Assembly: GCF_013166605.1 (NCBI RefSeq)
Contig: NZ_JABKKF010000018.1
Location: forward strand, 1-40,351
DNA from: Xylanibacter muris
Lineage (GTDB): Bacteria; Bacteroidota; Bacteroidia; Bacteroidales; Bacteroidaceae
Direction: 5' to 3'
Length of the DNA stretch: 40,351 nucleotides
The translations under genes were made by a program, and so were the position numbers. Below, one piece after another: positions 29,371 to 38,925 of the stretch; position 1 is the first letter of the stretch, and each line of letters starts with the position of its first letter. A model generated the notes under the pieces. That model was not told where the DNA came from. It worked only from the letters and a program-made list of their open reading frames with translations, and did not search any database.

Positions 29371-30228
29371 TCACCCTATCATCAACAATGCGTCACGACA
29401 CTTTTCCATAAGCCATTTTGGAGTGCTTGTGGCACCACATATACCAACAGTATGAATACCGTCAAGCCAGGCCGGCTCTATCTCTTCCGGACCCTCTATA
29501 AGACGGCTGTTAGGATTAACCCTCAAACATTCATTAAAGAGCACCTTTCCATTGCTGCTCTTCCTGCCGCAAACGAAAAGTATCAGGTCATGGCGCACGG
29601 CAAAGCGGCTTATATTCGGCATTCTATTGGCAACCTGCCTGCAAATAGTGTCAAAACTATGAAACTCCGCATTGGAAGATATATGCCTTTGTATATAATC
29701 TATAATACTGTGAAACTCATCCAACGACTTTGTTGTCTGAGAATAAAGGTATATATCACGGTTGAAATCCAGACGCTTCACGTCATCAATATTTTCTATT
29801 ACAATAGCCTTGCTTTCCGTCTGTCCCACAAGCCCGAGGACTTCAGCATGCCCGCTCTTTCCGAATATTACAATCTGAGCATCCGGATTAGTATCATACT
29901 GCCGTTTTATGCGTTTCTGAAGCTGTAGTACAACAGGACACGTAGCATCTATAATCTCAATATTGTTACGTCTGGCAAGCTCGTATGTCTCTGGGGGTTC
30001 GCCATGCGCACGCAGAAGCACCTTCACATCATGAAGCTGTCTCAACCCCTCGTGATTTATTGTTATCAGTCCAAGACGACGCAACCGCTCACACTCCATA
30101 CCATTGTGTACGATATCGCCAAGGCAATACAGGGTTTTACCTTCTGCCAGCTCCTCCTCCGCCTTCTTTATAGCAGTGGTTACACCAAAACAGAAACCGC
30201 TACCGTTATCAATCTCTATCTGCAACAC
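29371..30228 (-). CDS. ispH: 4-hydroxy-3-methylbut-2-enyl diphosphate reductase
   Basis: A 285-residue iron-sulfur enzyme, the last step of the MEP isoprenoid pathway. The cluster cysteines are C13 (GFCFGV), C97 (DATCP) and C196 (DTICRQ). Substrate-binding histidines lie in HNG (H41), AHGE (H75) and GHAEV (H127). GRKSSNGKVL and GATSTP take the place of the SSNSxRL and GASxP motifs of the E. coli enzyme. It is shorter than the E. coli protein (316). The start is GTG at 30228, inside the end of the meaB gene (20-bp overlap); the next codon is TTG. Confidence 0.93.
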   Translation of the reverse strand: MLQIEIDNGSGFCFGVTTAIKKAEEELAEGKTLYCLGDIVHNGMECERLRRLGLITINHEGLRQLHDVKVLLRAHGEPPETYELARRNNIEIIDATCPVVLQLQKRIKRQYDTNPDAQIVIFGKSGHAEVLGLVGQTESKAIVIENIDDVKRLDFNRDIYLYSQTTKSLDEFHSIIDYIQRHISSNAEFHSFDTICRQVANRMPNISRFAVRHDLILFVCGRKSSNGKVLFNECLRVNPNSRLIEGPEEIEPAWLDGIHTVGICGATSTPKWLMEKCRDALLMIG

Positions 30229-31327
30229 CTACACCGTATATCTTTTTATAAAACTCAAACAACTCACCGGCCGCGGCAAATGAAGTCTTCTCACCTGCAA
30301 GAACCATACGCTCCGCCTCATTCATCATCGACTGTATCTTCGGATTATGATAGAAATGGTCACGCAACTGTTCATTGATACTCTCATACATCCAATACTT
30401 ACTTTGCTCGTTCCGTCTGTACCTGAAGTACCCGTTAGCTTTCACAAAATCAAAGTATTCATATACCATATCCCATATCTCCTTTATACCGAGGCCGTAG
30501 AAACCGCTATAACAAAGCACTTTCGGAGTCCATCCGCTCTCAGGCTGCGGGAAGAAGTGAAGGGCGTTGCGGAAACTGGTGGCAGCAAGATGACACTTGT
30601 CAACATTATTCCCGTCACACTTGTTTATCACAATACCGTCGCTTATCTCCATTATGCCACGCTTTATTCCCTGAAGCTCATCACCTGTACCGGCCAACTG
30701 GATTAACAGAAAGAAATCGACCATTGAGTGACATGCCGTCTCACTCTGCCCCACTCCAACCGTCTCGACAAACACTTTATCGAATCCGGCCGCCTCACAT
30801 AATATTATAGTCTCTCTCGTCTTACGCGCAACACCGCCAAGCGAACCAGCCGAAGGACTGGGACGTATAAACGATTTAGGATGTTGAGCCAGCTTTTCCA
30901 TACGTGTCTTGTCACCAAGTATACTTCCCTTTGTGCGTTCCGAACTCGGGTCTATGGCCAGCACAGCCAACTTTCCTCCGTATGTGTTCAGCACATGAAT
31001 TCCGAATTCATCTATAGAGGTTGACTTTCCTGCTCCCGGCACTCCGCTTATTCCTATCCTCACGGAGTTACCGCTATATGGAAGACATTTCTCGATTACT
31101 TCCTGTGCTTTTGCATAATGCTCAGGATTAACACTTTCCACGAGCGTGACGGCCTGACTGAGTACAGTCACATTTCCTTTTACAATACCCTCCACCATCT
31201 CACTGACAGGCAGTTCACGGCGTCTGCGACGCTGTTGCTTCAGGTAAGGATTCACTATTGCCGGCTGTTCAACTCCATCGTTCACCGTCAGTCCCTTATA
31301 TTCCTTACTGTTTTCCGGATGTTCCAT
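30209..31327 (-). CDS. meaB: MeaB/ArgK-family G3E GTPase (methylmalonyl-CoA mutase chaperone)
   Basis: A 372-residue GTPase that loads and protects adenosylcobalamin in methylmalonyl-CoA mutase. Walker A GVPGAGKS (95-102), the base-recognition motif NKCD, and family stretches DPSSERTKGSILGDKTRM and VFVETVGVGQSE are clear. The mutase genes themselves are not in the window. It overlaps ispH by 20 bp, so both are on one transcript although the pathways are unrelated. Confidence 0.93.
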   Translation of the reverse strand: MEHPENSKEYKGLTVNDGVEQPAIVNPYLKQQRRRRRELPVSEMVEGIVKGNVTVLSQAVTLVESVNPEHYAKAQEVIEKCLPYSGNSVRIGISGVPGAGKSTSIDEFGIHVLNTYGGKLAVLAIDPSSERTKGSILGDKTRMEKLAQHPKSFIRPSPSAGSLGGVARKTRETIILCEAAGFDKVFVETVGVGQSETACHSMVDFFLLIQLAGTGDELQGIKRGIMEISDGIVINKCDGNNVDKCHLAATSFRNALHFFPQPESGWTPKVLCYSGFYGLGIKEIWDMVYEYFDFVKANGYFRYRRNEQSKYWMYESINEQLRDHFYHNPKIQSMMNEAERMVLAGEKTSFAAAGELFEFYKKIYGVGVADRD

Positions 31328-31348
31328 AACTACATTTTTATGTGACGT

Positions 31349-32416
31349 CTACTTTGCATTAATATTAATCACCACCTTAGGACGGTCAGGATCATTGGTT
31401 ATCATCAGCACACGCGGTTTCGACCGCACTTTCTTCAAACCGTCACGATATACCGTTATTTTCAGGAACGTACTCTGTCCGGGCTGCAACTCACGTTTGC
31501 CAAGTGTCACTTTCATTCCACCGGTAAACATCTGCAAAGAGCCTATCTTTAAAGCCGTACGTCCTTTATTTGTTATTTCTATCGTACCTGACTTCTTTGA
31601 CTTTCCATCAAAATCAATATCAAGAGTCTCGGCAGACATTATCATCTGCGGCATATATTGCTTCTGTGCTTCTCCTATTCCGTCAAATCCAGGCAACAAC
31701 ACAGCCGACACTGATATTTCATTATCCTGACTTACACGGTCACCAGGCTTATTGCCGAGATATACGGAAGTCTGTGTGAGTCCATATTCACTCAATTTAT
31801 GTGTGTCAAGAGTTATACGAATCTTTCCTGTACGGCCAGGACGCAAATTCTGAGGCTCCACAGATGCCTTGAGATATGGAGGAAGATGCATAAGGTTCGG
31901 TTGAAGCATGGTCGTTCCGCTGTTCACTATGTGTATATCCTGATGTGGCGTGTCTCCCTTGTTTACATCGTCAAATTCAATATCGTTCTTGTCTATACTC
32001 AAATTTCCGATGACAAAAGGATAAGAACCGGAATAGTCTGTCACTTCCTCCACCACCACACCTTTCATATTAAGGAACAGCGGCTCCTTCGAACCGTTAC
32101 TGACAATCCTCACACTCTTATCAAAATGGCCGAGCTGCCGCGCATCATACGTAAGTTTTACAATAAAGTTCTCACCTCCCGCAATCTCTCCTTTCGGATA
32201 TTCTACGGCAGTACATCCGCATCCCGGCCTCACATCCGTCAACACAAGTTTACGCGTGCCCTTGTTACGCAGCCTGAACTCTGCCGTCACAGGCATGTCA
32301 TATCCTACATTGCCACAGTCTGCCGTAGCTTTCTCTACCACAATCTTTTGGGCAGACACAGGCAGCACAAGTGCTGCAAAGACAAAAGGAAATATTATCT
32401 TTTTCTTGTCATTCAT
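31349..32416 (-). CDS. DUF1573 periplasmic/surface protein
   Basis: A 355-residue secreted protein with a signal peptide (cleavage after A22 in PVSAQK). It contains three Ig-like (ASPM/Hydin-type) modules. The first has the DUF1573 hallmark RPGCGCTAVEYPKG (about 63-77); the third ends with PRVLMITNDPDRPKVVININAK. DUF1573 proteins are abundant in Bacteroidota and of unknown function. It starts one base after the stop of the alpha-2-macroglobulin-like gene, so the two are co-translated and probably work together in the periplasm. Confidence 0.85.
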   Translation of the reverse strand: MNDKKKIIFPFVFAALVLPVSAQKIVVEKATADCGNVGYDMPVTAEFRLRNKGTRKLVLTDVRPGCGCTAVEYPKGEIAGGENFIVKLTYDARQLGHFDKSVRIVSNGSKEPLFLNMKGVVVEEVTDYSGSYPFVIGNLSIDKNDIEFDDVNKGDTPHQDIHIVNSGTTMLQPNLMHLPPYLKASVEPQNLRPGRTGKIRITLDTHKLSEYGLTQTSVYLGNKPGDRVSQDNEISVSAVLLPGFDGIGEAQKQYMPQMIMSAETLDIDFDGKSKKSGTIEITNKGRTALKIGSLQMFTGGMKVTLGKRELQPGQSTFLKITVYRDGLKKVRSKPRVLMITNDPDRPKVVININAK

Positions 32417-32417
32417 A

Positions 32418-35400
32418 TCATTTGCTTATTTCTATTCTTTCCGACTTCACCGTTGCACGATATTCCGGAGCGTATGCACAGCTTACCGTGCATGTTCCTG
32501 TCTCATAACTTCCGGCTCTGTCTATATAGTATTCTGTTTCTATAACATGACGCCCTTTGGAAAGTTTGTCAAAGTAATAACATGTTGCATTATCCTTGGC
32601 CGAGCAATAAGCCCCGTTGCGGTATCCGCTCAACTGATTCACCGGCTCCATACATGCGGCACGGCGGAATACAACCTGTACAAAATCATAATCACGCTTA
32701 GCATCTACGGTTATACGCACATTCACACGGTCTCCGACCTTCAACCTATTCTTTCCTCCGATTATCTCCCAGCGCACATTCATACCGGAACCGGATTTTT
32801 CAACCCCTGACGTTTTTTGCAGATACTGTGCATATACAGCTCCCCATGATGTTCCGGCAGATTTTTTCTCAGCAGTAAACACACTGCCCATATCCTTTGA
32901 AGCATAACCGTCAACAACCGCCTTTACATATCCTATGCCAGCTGTTGACTCCGATATCTTAAGGGGTTTTCCGTCAACGGCCAATACTGTCTGTTCCTGA
33001 GGTCTGAACACTTCCTTGTTATCCGCCATAAAAGCATACACGGCATTCACCGTACTCACCGGAGTATTCCAGTCCTGCGTACGCTTCTGCTGCAACAGCC
33101 ATATCAGCATCTGTTGTACAGTCATCCGGTCATCAGGTGTGATCATACTTATCGCCTCCATAGCGGCAACCTGAGTAGGTATCTTATAGTCATACCATGA
33201 ATAATACGCCTTACGGGTATCATAATATCTGCCCATGTCTTCCTGATATACAGTATACTCCTTCAGGCTTTTCACATAGTCTCGGCTAAGGTTTTTACTA
33301 CCTTCCTTATCAAGAATTATCGCAGTAAGGGCCTTCTCATAAATGGTCTGGTTTTTTATTTCCTTTTTCAACAATCCTATAAGATAGCTGCATGCTGACT
33401 TGACGTTCGCATTTTGATAACGTTCGTCAAGAGCATTCATATAAAGATATCGAAGAACAGTTTCTCCAGGAAATACCTGATGCTGTCCTTTCCGCTCATA
33501 GGCTTTCATTTCGGCAACTTCCTTAACGATCCATGCATCCATATATCTGAATGCATCATCAAGCATTGCCTTGGTATTCTGCTGTTTTCCGGTCATTACA
33601 TTCAGACGCACAAGCATTTCTGCCACCCCGACAGTCATATTCATGCTTCCCTGCATTCCCGGCCACCAACTCCACGAGCCGTCCGCATTCTGAAGTTTCT
33701 TAAGTTTTGTAACGGCAGACAGCGTCCTGTCACGCATCGCAGTATCATCAAAGAAATCCGCAAGCACCCGACGCTGCTCGCCCTCCTTATCGGCATCTGC
33801 CAACCAAGGTGTTTCGTTCAGCACAACATCTTTAAGGCTACTGTTCTTTTCAAGCTGGCTCATCAAAGGATTGGAGTCAGGATTTCCTTCTGTCAACGCT
33901 GCTGCCTGTTCACGCTTCCATTGCTCAAATATTGTCTTTACAGACGGCATCCTGTCTATGAGCCATTTGCCTATTCCGTTTGAATACAATGAAGCACACA
34001 AGTCAATGGCATTGTCCTCACGCGGCTGTCCCAATACAGGAAGGGCCTGAACGACAAGCCATGCAGGATTATTGGTATATTCCACCGTAAGCTTCATATT
34101 CTCCGAGTCTTTCGGGAACAGACGCGCGACGTCAACCTCTTCAATACCTGGCTCTGTCTGGGTAAACGGAACTGTGACCGTTATTCTTTCCTTATCAGGA
34201 AGCACAGGCAGATAATGCTGCTCACCGTCACTAAATCCACTTCCAGTCACAGACATACGGCATATAAGCAGCGGAGCCGTATCATCAGGGATATAAGAAA
34301 ACTCAACACTTGAGGCCTCTCCTGCCTCCACGTAAACATTATCCGTATACGTCAATACGGTTTTCATGCTTACCGGATCGATAAGTTCCATACAGGCGGT
34401 GCCGCTTATGGCCGTCAAACCGGTATTAAAGACTTTTGCCATAATTTTCACATCGTCTCCAACCCTTACGAAACGCGGCATGTTAGGCTGTATCATCACA
34501 TCTTTACGTGCCACGGCTTCTGCATCAATTAATCCCGAGAACATATCCGCCGTATGGCCCAACCAGATAAACCTCCACGAAGTGAGACTTTCCGGCAGTG
34601 TGAATTTGATGGCCACACATCCTTCTTCATCTGTTGTAAGCGAAGGATAGAAGAATGCTGTCTCGGAAAGATTCTCACGCAACTGCACATATCCGCCATT
34701 CCCCTCTTCCGTTCCAGTTCCCATATCTTCCGTAACCGCCTCATCGGCCGCACTGTCAAAAGCTACAGACGCCTCCATCTTCGCCTCCTTCATTTGCGAA
34801 GAAGCAGACAGCATAACCCCTCTTGCAGCAGCAAACTTTTTCTGTTTCGCATAATAAACCCCATTCACGGATCCATTGAGCAAGTAATGAGTATTTGAAA
34901 TATACATGTTATCAAAATGTGAAAAATCAAGAGAGTTCACCTTCAGCATGTTTATTCTCTGGACACGCATATCCGACAATCCGCGAAGGCTCATTGAAGT
35001 CCACGCCGTATACGGAAGAGTATTCCACATAACAGGAGCGAAATTCCAAGAATGGCCGGCTATCTGATCTAATGACTTGTCATACATTGTTGCCATCACG
35101 CTTGCCGTCACCGGCTTGCCGTCATTACGCGTTATCCTAAGCTTCCACTCCTCTTCCTGTCCCGGTTTCAGACGGTCGCGAAACGTGATCCACTGCATTT
35201 TCAGTTTCTTTTCCGGCATGGCACGCCTTATAGTAGCCTTATGGCTGTAACAGACACCGTCTTTCACCCATGCATAATTGAGAAGTATTCCGTCTCCATA
35301 AATATCCTTATATGTGAACTTCCTGTTCTGAAGTTCATTATTGAGATTAAAAGCCCCGCTCTCAATCACATTCTTTCCCGATATTATACTGTAGACCACA

Positions 35401-38012
35401 TGCACGTCGGCATCCGACGAGCCGGCCTGTAGCGTAACAGCCCCTCCGTCTTGCGGAAATTCCTGAGATGACAGATAAAACCAGTCGTGTGTCTGTTCAC
35501 ACGGACTTACGTCATCGATTCCGAACACTGTAAAATCCATTTCCAGCGTATCGGCATCGCACACCGCATAAAGATGATGCCTTCCTGGTGTCAGACGTCT
35601 GTCGAGAGCAAAAGGCACAGTTGTCTTAGCATTATGCCAGTCATCCGGATTATCTATATAGAAACATACATCGGCCGTAACGTCCACACCGGCTGCATTA
35701 CGCTGATGGAAAGTCAGGGATTTAAGACTGTCGGCACGCACTTTAGTCGGAAGGTCAGACGTGAACACTGTAGCATGCGTCCCAAGCGGCACGCTCAGGA
35801 TTCCGTTATGAGTTTCTCCGCCTATATCCGTCACATCTGCCTCTACCGCAAAATTATAGAACATACGGGCATTCTTGACTTCCGACGGAATCATTAAAGG
35901 AATCTCAACTGCAAAAGAACCGTCATCGGCCGTCGATGCCTCACTTTGGAAAACCACCTCACTTTGACGGCCGAAATGCCCGGGACTCACTTTTGCGTAT
36001 CCATAGTAAGATACCCACCATAATGCGGCACGGCGCACGACCTTATATTTCACCTTTGCTCCCTGCACGGGCAAACCGGAATAAGTGGTTGCCTTTCCAC
36101 GCACCGTGAGTGTATCACCTGCGGAATATTTCTCGTTCACCTCAGGAAAATCCACTTTAAATGTCGGACGCTTGTATTCTTCCACTTTCACATAAGCGGC
36201 TCCCTGTCCTATCTCAACCACAAAGTTTCCGTTCAGACTGCCTTGAGGTATGACAAAATCTGCGGAACAAGTACCGTAACTGTCTGTAAAAAGCTTTTTC
36301 TCCACAACAATCTCATGATTGGCATCACGCAAACGGGCAACTACCTCTTTGCCTGCCACTGCGTTATTCTCTGTCTTGCCTGTATTACGATACACTATCG
36401 CGGCAGCACGTATGGTCTGTCCCGGACGGTAGATTCGCCTGTCTGTAAACACGCTTGCATATTCTCCGTCACGGTCACGGTCATAATAGCTGAACGAACT
36501 CCATACCCCCTCCACAGGGCAGGCCTTGTCTTTGTCGGTATATGCGTATATAAGATCCGGCTGACGGTCTGAATACTTATATATCACCTCTCCCTCTGCG
36601 TTACACGTAAGCGTTGTAGAGACGACATCGGTCCCATAACGTTTTTCCGTAAACAGGCACAGCTTTGCTCCGGCAATAGGCTGGCCGGTGGTCGAGCTCA
36701 CCACAACATGGCGTTGTCTGTTGTCCGGCAGCGGTTGTGTCATACGGAAAACATCCGTCACATAATAAAGCTGACGAGACACCTCTGAAGAAGGTGACGA
36801 GACAAATTCTATCATATACACTCCTACCGGCAGTCCTCCGAGAATTACAGAGTCTTCAAATACATGATAATCGGGATTACCCACAAAAGTCTTTGTAACA
36901 CACATTTCAGGCAACAGGACAGCTCCCTGACGCACTTCCTTGAGATTATTCCTGTTATAAACACTGCCACGGTAACTGCCGTCAAGCCTTGTCCTGTAAA
37001 CATTCATTGTCAGCGTATTCAGATTACGCAGGTTTACCAGCCGCACCATTTGTTTCTTGCCCGGGGCTATTGTCCTGCGTTCAAGCTCATAACCGAACTG
37101 CGGTGCCGTAAGCTCACGTTCGGCATTGCGCAACTCGTTGACACGCCCCCATGCCCCCCAACGTGAAAGGGCATAATGGATATATTCTATTCTGTCTTCT
37201 GCCGTTACCCCACTGCACGATGTCATATAGCGGTAACGCTCCACAGCTACCTCACCGGCCTCATCCAGATCTCCGAAAACACTCAGCAACGAATCCAGTC
37301 TGTTGATATATACCGACTTTCTGATATCCTCGCCTCCTGCCGGCGTTTCCTTTTTCAGATAAAACAACGCACATACACACAGCGCACGCCTATTGCCTGT
37401 CTTTGCATAATAATCCATAAGCGTTTTATAGTCTTCCAGTTCAAACCCTATAACGCTCAGCATATCGTCATTGAATATACGGCTGTCCGTTCCTTTTACC
37501 ACAAAAGGCTCAAACACGGAAGTCCTGGCTGCAGCCAATCTTGCTGGCTCGGCCATTGCCCTGACACGATACTCCTCCGCACGCATACGGCTCACATCCG
37601 ACGATGTCTTTCCGTCAGGTATGTCTGCATCCGCCACAAGCCGGCTCTGCTGTCCGGCCTTTGCATCGTCTGTATATATTCTCCACATTACCGTTGAATA
37701 CACAGCACGCAACACAGGATCTTTCGCAGCAACTTCCTTAGAGGCGATGCGCTCCACCGCGGGCTTCAAGGAATCAGGCGAAATGGCGGCCAATGTTGAA
37801 GTCATCTCCATTCCGGCCTTAAGTAGCTGACCGTATTCTTTCTCCTTTACAGCCTTACGTTCTATTTTCCCCAACACTTCCATACGTGTGGCCGGCAAGT
37901 CTTTCTCTGTCGCGTTGTCCGCCTGTTTCCACAGCACAGAGTACGTCTGCGCACAAACTGTCGCGGGCAACAATATTGCCGCGAGTATAATAGACATAAA
38001 AACTTTACGCAT
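32418..38012 (-). CDS. Alpha-2-macroglobulin-family protein (MG2 type)
   Basis: 1864 residues from the ATG at 38012 (an in-frame TTG two codons upstream is ignored). Signal peptide to about A21 (TVCAQT). Residues about 25-300 are helical. The MG2 motif FTDRRIYRPGQT is near 522-533. The alpha-2-macroglobulin core with TTDEEGCVAIKFTLPESLTSWRF is near 1125-1150, and the terpenoid-cyclase-like thioester domain follows (about 1310-1650). At the thioester position the sequence reads NAIDLCASLYSNG, without CGEQ, so it cannot trap proteases covalently. Such large MG2 proteins are typical of Bacteroidota; a protease-guarding or surface role is assumed, not shown. It leads a two-gene unit with the DUF1573 gene and has its own promoter and a structured leader. 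Confidence 0.88.
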   Translation of the reverse strand: MRKVFMSIILAAILLPATVCAQTYSVLWKQADNATEKDLPATRMEVLGKIERKAVKEKEYGQLLKAGMEMTSTLAAISPDSLKPAVERIASKEVAAKDPVLRAVYSTVMWRIYTDDAKAGQQSRLVADADIPDGKTSSDVSRMRAEEYRVRAMAEPARLAAARTSVFEPFVVKGTDSRIFNDDMLSVIGFELEDYKTLMDYYAKTGNRRALCVCALFYLKKETPAGGEDIRKSVYINRLDSLLSVFGDLDEAGEVAVERYRYMTSCSGVTAEDRIEYIHYALSRWGAWGRVNELRNAERELTAPQFGYELERRTIAPGKKQMVRLVNLRNLNTLTMNVYRTRLDGSYRGSVYNRNNLKEVRQGAVLLPEMCVTKTFVGNPDYHVFEDSVILGGLPVGVYMIEFVSSPSSEVSRQLYYVTDVFRMTQPLPDNRQRHVVVSSTTGQPIAGAKLCLFTEKRYGTDVVSTTLTCNAEGEVIYKYSDRQPDLIYAYTDKDKACPVEGVWSSFSYYDRDRDGEYASVFTDRRIYRPGQTIRAAAIVYRNTGKTENNAVAGKEVVARLRDANHEIVVEKKLFTDSYGTCSADFVIPQGSLNGNFVVEIGQGAAYVKVEEYKRPTFKVDFPEVNEKYSAGDTLTVRGKATTYSGLPVQGAKVKYKVVRRAALWWVSYYGYAKVSPGHFGRQSEVVFQSEASTADDGSFAVEIPLMIPSEVKNARMFYNFAVEADVTDIGGETHNGILSVPLGTHATVFTSDLPTKVRADSLKSLTFHQRNAAGVDVTADVCFYIDNPDDWHNAKTTVPFALDRRLTPGRHHLYAVCDADTLEMDFTVFGIDDVSPCEQTHDWFYLSSQEFPQDGGAVTLQAGSSDADVHVVYSIISGKNVIESGAFNLNNELQNRKFTYKDIYGDGILLNYAWVKDGVCYSHKATIRRAMPEKKLKMQWITFRDRLKPGQEEEWKLRITRNDGKPVTASVMATMYDKSLDQIAGHSWNFAPVMWNTLPYTAWTSMSLRGLSDMRVQRINMLKVNSLDFSHFDNMYISNTHYLLNGSVNGVYYAKQKKFAAARGVMLSASSQMKEAKMEASVAFDSAADEAVTEDMGTGTEEGNGGYVQLRENLSETAFFYPSLTTDEEGCVAIKFTLPESLTSWRFIWLGHTADMFSGLIDAEAVARKDVMIQPNMPRFVRVGDDVKIMAKVFNTGLTAISGTACMELIDPVSMKTVLTYTDNVYVEAGEASSVEFSYIPDDTAPLLICRMSVTGSGFSDGEQHYLPVLPDKERITVTVPFTQTEPGIEEVDVARLFPKDSENMKLTVEYTNNPAWLVVQALPVLGQPREDNAIDLCASLYSNGIGKWLIDRMPSVKTIFEQWKREQAAALTEGNPDSNPLMSQLEKNSSLKDVVLNETPWLADADKEGEQRRVLADFFDDTAMRDRTLSAVTKLKKLQNADGSWSWWPGMQGSMNMTVGVAEMLVRLNVMTGKQQNTKAMLDDAFRYMDAWIVKEVAEMKAYERKGQHQVFPGETVLRYLYMNALDERYQNANVKSACSYLIGLLKKEIKNQTIYEKALTAIILDKEGSKNLSRDYVKSLKEYTVYQEDMGRYYDTRKAYYSWYDYKIPTQVAAMEAISMITPDDRMTVQQMLIWLLQQKRTQDWNTPVSTVNAVYAFMADNKEVFRPQEQTVLAVDGKPLKISESTAGIGYVKAVVDGYASKDMGSVFTAEKKSAGTSWGAVYAQYLQKTSGVEKSGSGMNVRWEIIGGKNRLKVGDRVNVRITVDAKRDYDFVQVVFRRAACMEPVNQLSGYRNGAYCSAKDNATCYYFDKLSKGRHVIETEYYIDRAGSYETGTCTVSCAYAPEYRATVKSERIEISK

Positions 38013-38045
38013 ATTCAATGGTATCCTTATTTAAATTTCACATAA

Positions 38046-38083
38046 GGCATTTCACGAAAACCGTATGTCATACGTGAAATGCC
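38046..38083 (-). promoter_or_regulatory. Hairpin in the leader of the alpha-2-macroglobulin-like gene
   Basis: 11-bp arms GGCATTTCACG (38046-38056) and its complement (38073-38083) enclose a 16-nt loop. It lies between the predicted transcription start and the ATG at 38012, without a T-tract on the transcribed strand. It could be an mRNA-stability or translation-control element. Confidence 0.5.
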
Positions 38084-38099
38084 CTTTAATCCCTAATTG

Positions 38100-38131
38100 C
38101 AAAAATAACGATTTTTCATCTACTGTACAAA
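38100..38131 (-). promoter_or_regulatory. Promoter of the alpha-2-macroglobulin-like operon
   Basis: Minus strand TTTG (38131-38128), 20 bp, TATTTTTG (38107-38100). The leader is about 80 nt and contains the hairpin at 38046-38083. Confidence 0.7.
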
Positions 38132-38191
38132 CGTAGCGGAATGTTTTTGCATGATTTAACCCAAACGGCATCTTGAAAACATTCTTGTATG

Positions 38192-38614
38192 CTACTGAAT
38201 ATCTTCATATTCATGTTCCGCGTCAAAACATGGGCATTCTTTCATACGGTCAAAATCATGATGTCCCATTATTCTTGCTGTTGGATATTCTCCCTTCAAC
38301 CTTAGCAGCAACTTACGTAGCGATTCTTTCTGTGCTTCCATGCGGGTGTCGGCAGGCCTCCCGTCGGCATCAAGGCCTCCCTCATAGCATATCCCGACGG
38401 AATGACTGTTATGATTGCGGCAGTGTGCTCCGGCCATTTCCAACGGCCGGCCACGTTCTATGCTTCCGTCGCGACGCACCACATAATGATAGCCGATCAT
38501 ATCCCACCCTCTTTCACGATGCCAGCGATCGATGTCTTTTGCCGTACTTCGCTGTGACGGGCGCACCGCTGAGCAGTGAATTATAATAAACAAGATCATT
38601 CTCATAACCATCAT
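38192..38614 (-). CDS. N-acetylmuramoyl-L-alanine amidase (T7 lysozyme-like)
   Basis: 140 residues, a type 2 amidase that cuts the bond between muramic acid and the stem peptide. Zinc ligands: H13 in IIHCSA, a histidine of GHHD (118-119) and C127 in KECPCFD. YHYVVRRDGSIERGRP and GAHCRNHNSHSVGICYEGG complete the fold. There is no signal peptide, as in phage and phage-derived enzymes. The ATG overlaps the stop of the small membrane protein gene by three bases; alternative starts M4 or M6 are possible. It is part of the common Bacteroidota HU-like/small protein/amidase group. Confidence 0.9.
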   Translation of the reverse strand: MMVMRMILFIIIHCSAVRPSQRSTAKDIDRWHRERGWDMIGYHYVVRRDGSIERGRPLEMAGAHCRNHNSHSVGICYEGGLDADGRPADTRMEAQKESLRKLLLRLKGEYPTARIMGHHDFDRMKECPCFDAEHEYEDIQ

Positions 38615-38835
38615 ATCTTCTTATTGCCGTTGACCGATTTCGCATACCTGTAATCCATTCCCGCAAGGGCGCCGCTGAATGTAAGCAACTCTCCGAATGC
38701 CGCCAGCACCGTAGGGTCGATATATCCTACCGGTGGCAACAACATGGCAAGCATTACAAGAACCACTCCCGCCACGGCAAGAACACATGCCGCAATGAAA
38801 TGAGTGACTGTTCCGTGATATTTTCCTATCTCCAT
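38611..38835 (-). CDS. Small two-helix membrane protein, holin-like
   Basis: 74 residues with two hydrophobic stretches (about 12-34 and 42-60) and a polar, basic C-terminus (YRYAKSVNGNKKI). No family was recognised with certainty. Size, topology and translational coupling to an amidase lacking a signal peptide suggest a holin-like export partner (inference). It is preceded by the terminator of the HU-like gene, so it may have its own transcript. Confidence 0.65.
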   Translation of the reverse strand: MEIGKYHGTVTHFIAACVLAVAGVVLVMLAMLLPPVGYIDPTVLAAFGELLTFSGALAGMDYRYAKSVNGNKKI

Positions 38836-38881
38836 AATTGTAACCGTTTTTTATAATGTTTTATTATTTCCCGTTGAATGA

Positions 38882-38916
38882 AAACGCCGGTTTTACTTAA
38901 CTGCAAACCGGCGTTT
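38882..38916 (-). terminator. Hairpin terminator downstream of the HU-like gene
   Basis: 12-bp arms AAACGCCGGTTT (38882-38893) and AAACCGGCGTTT (38905-38916). On the minus strand it is followed by TTTTCATT. Confidence 0.7.
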
Positions 38917-38925
38917 CCCATATTA

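Noticed and set aside
29224..29928. 234-codon open frame on the plus strand
   Set aside because: Begins in the cmk terminator and runs antisense through ispH; no protein-like features.
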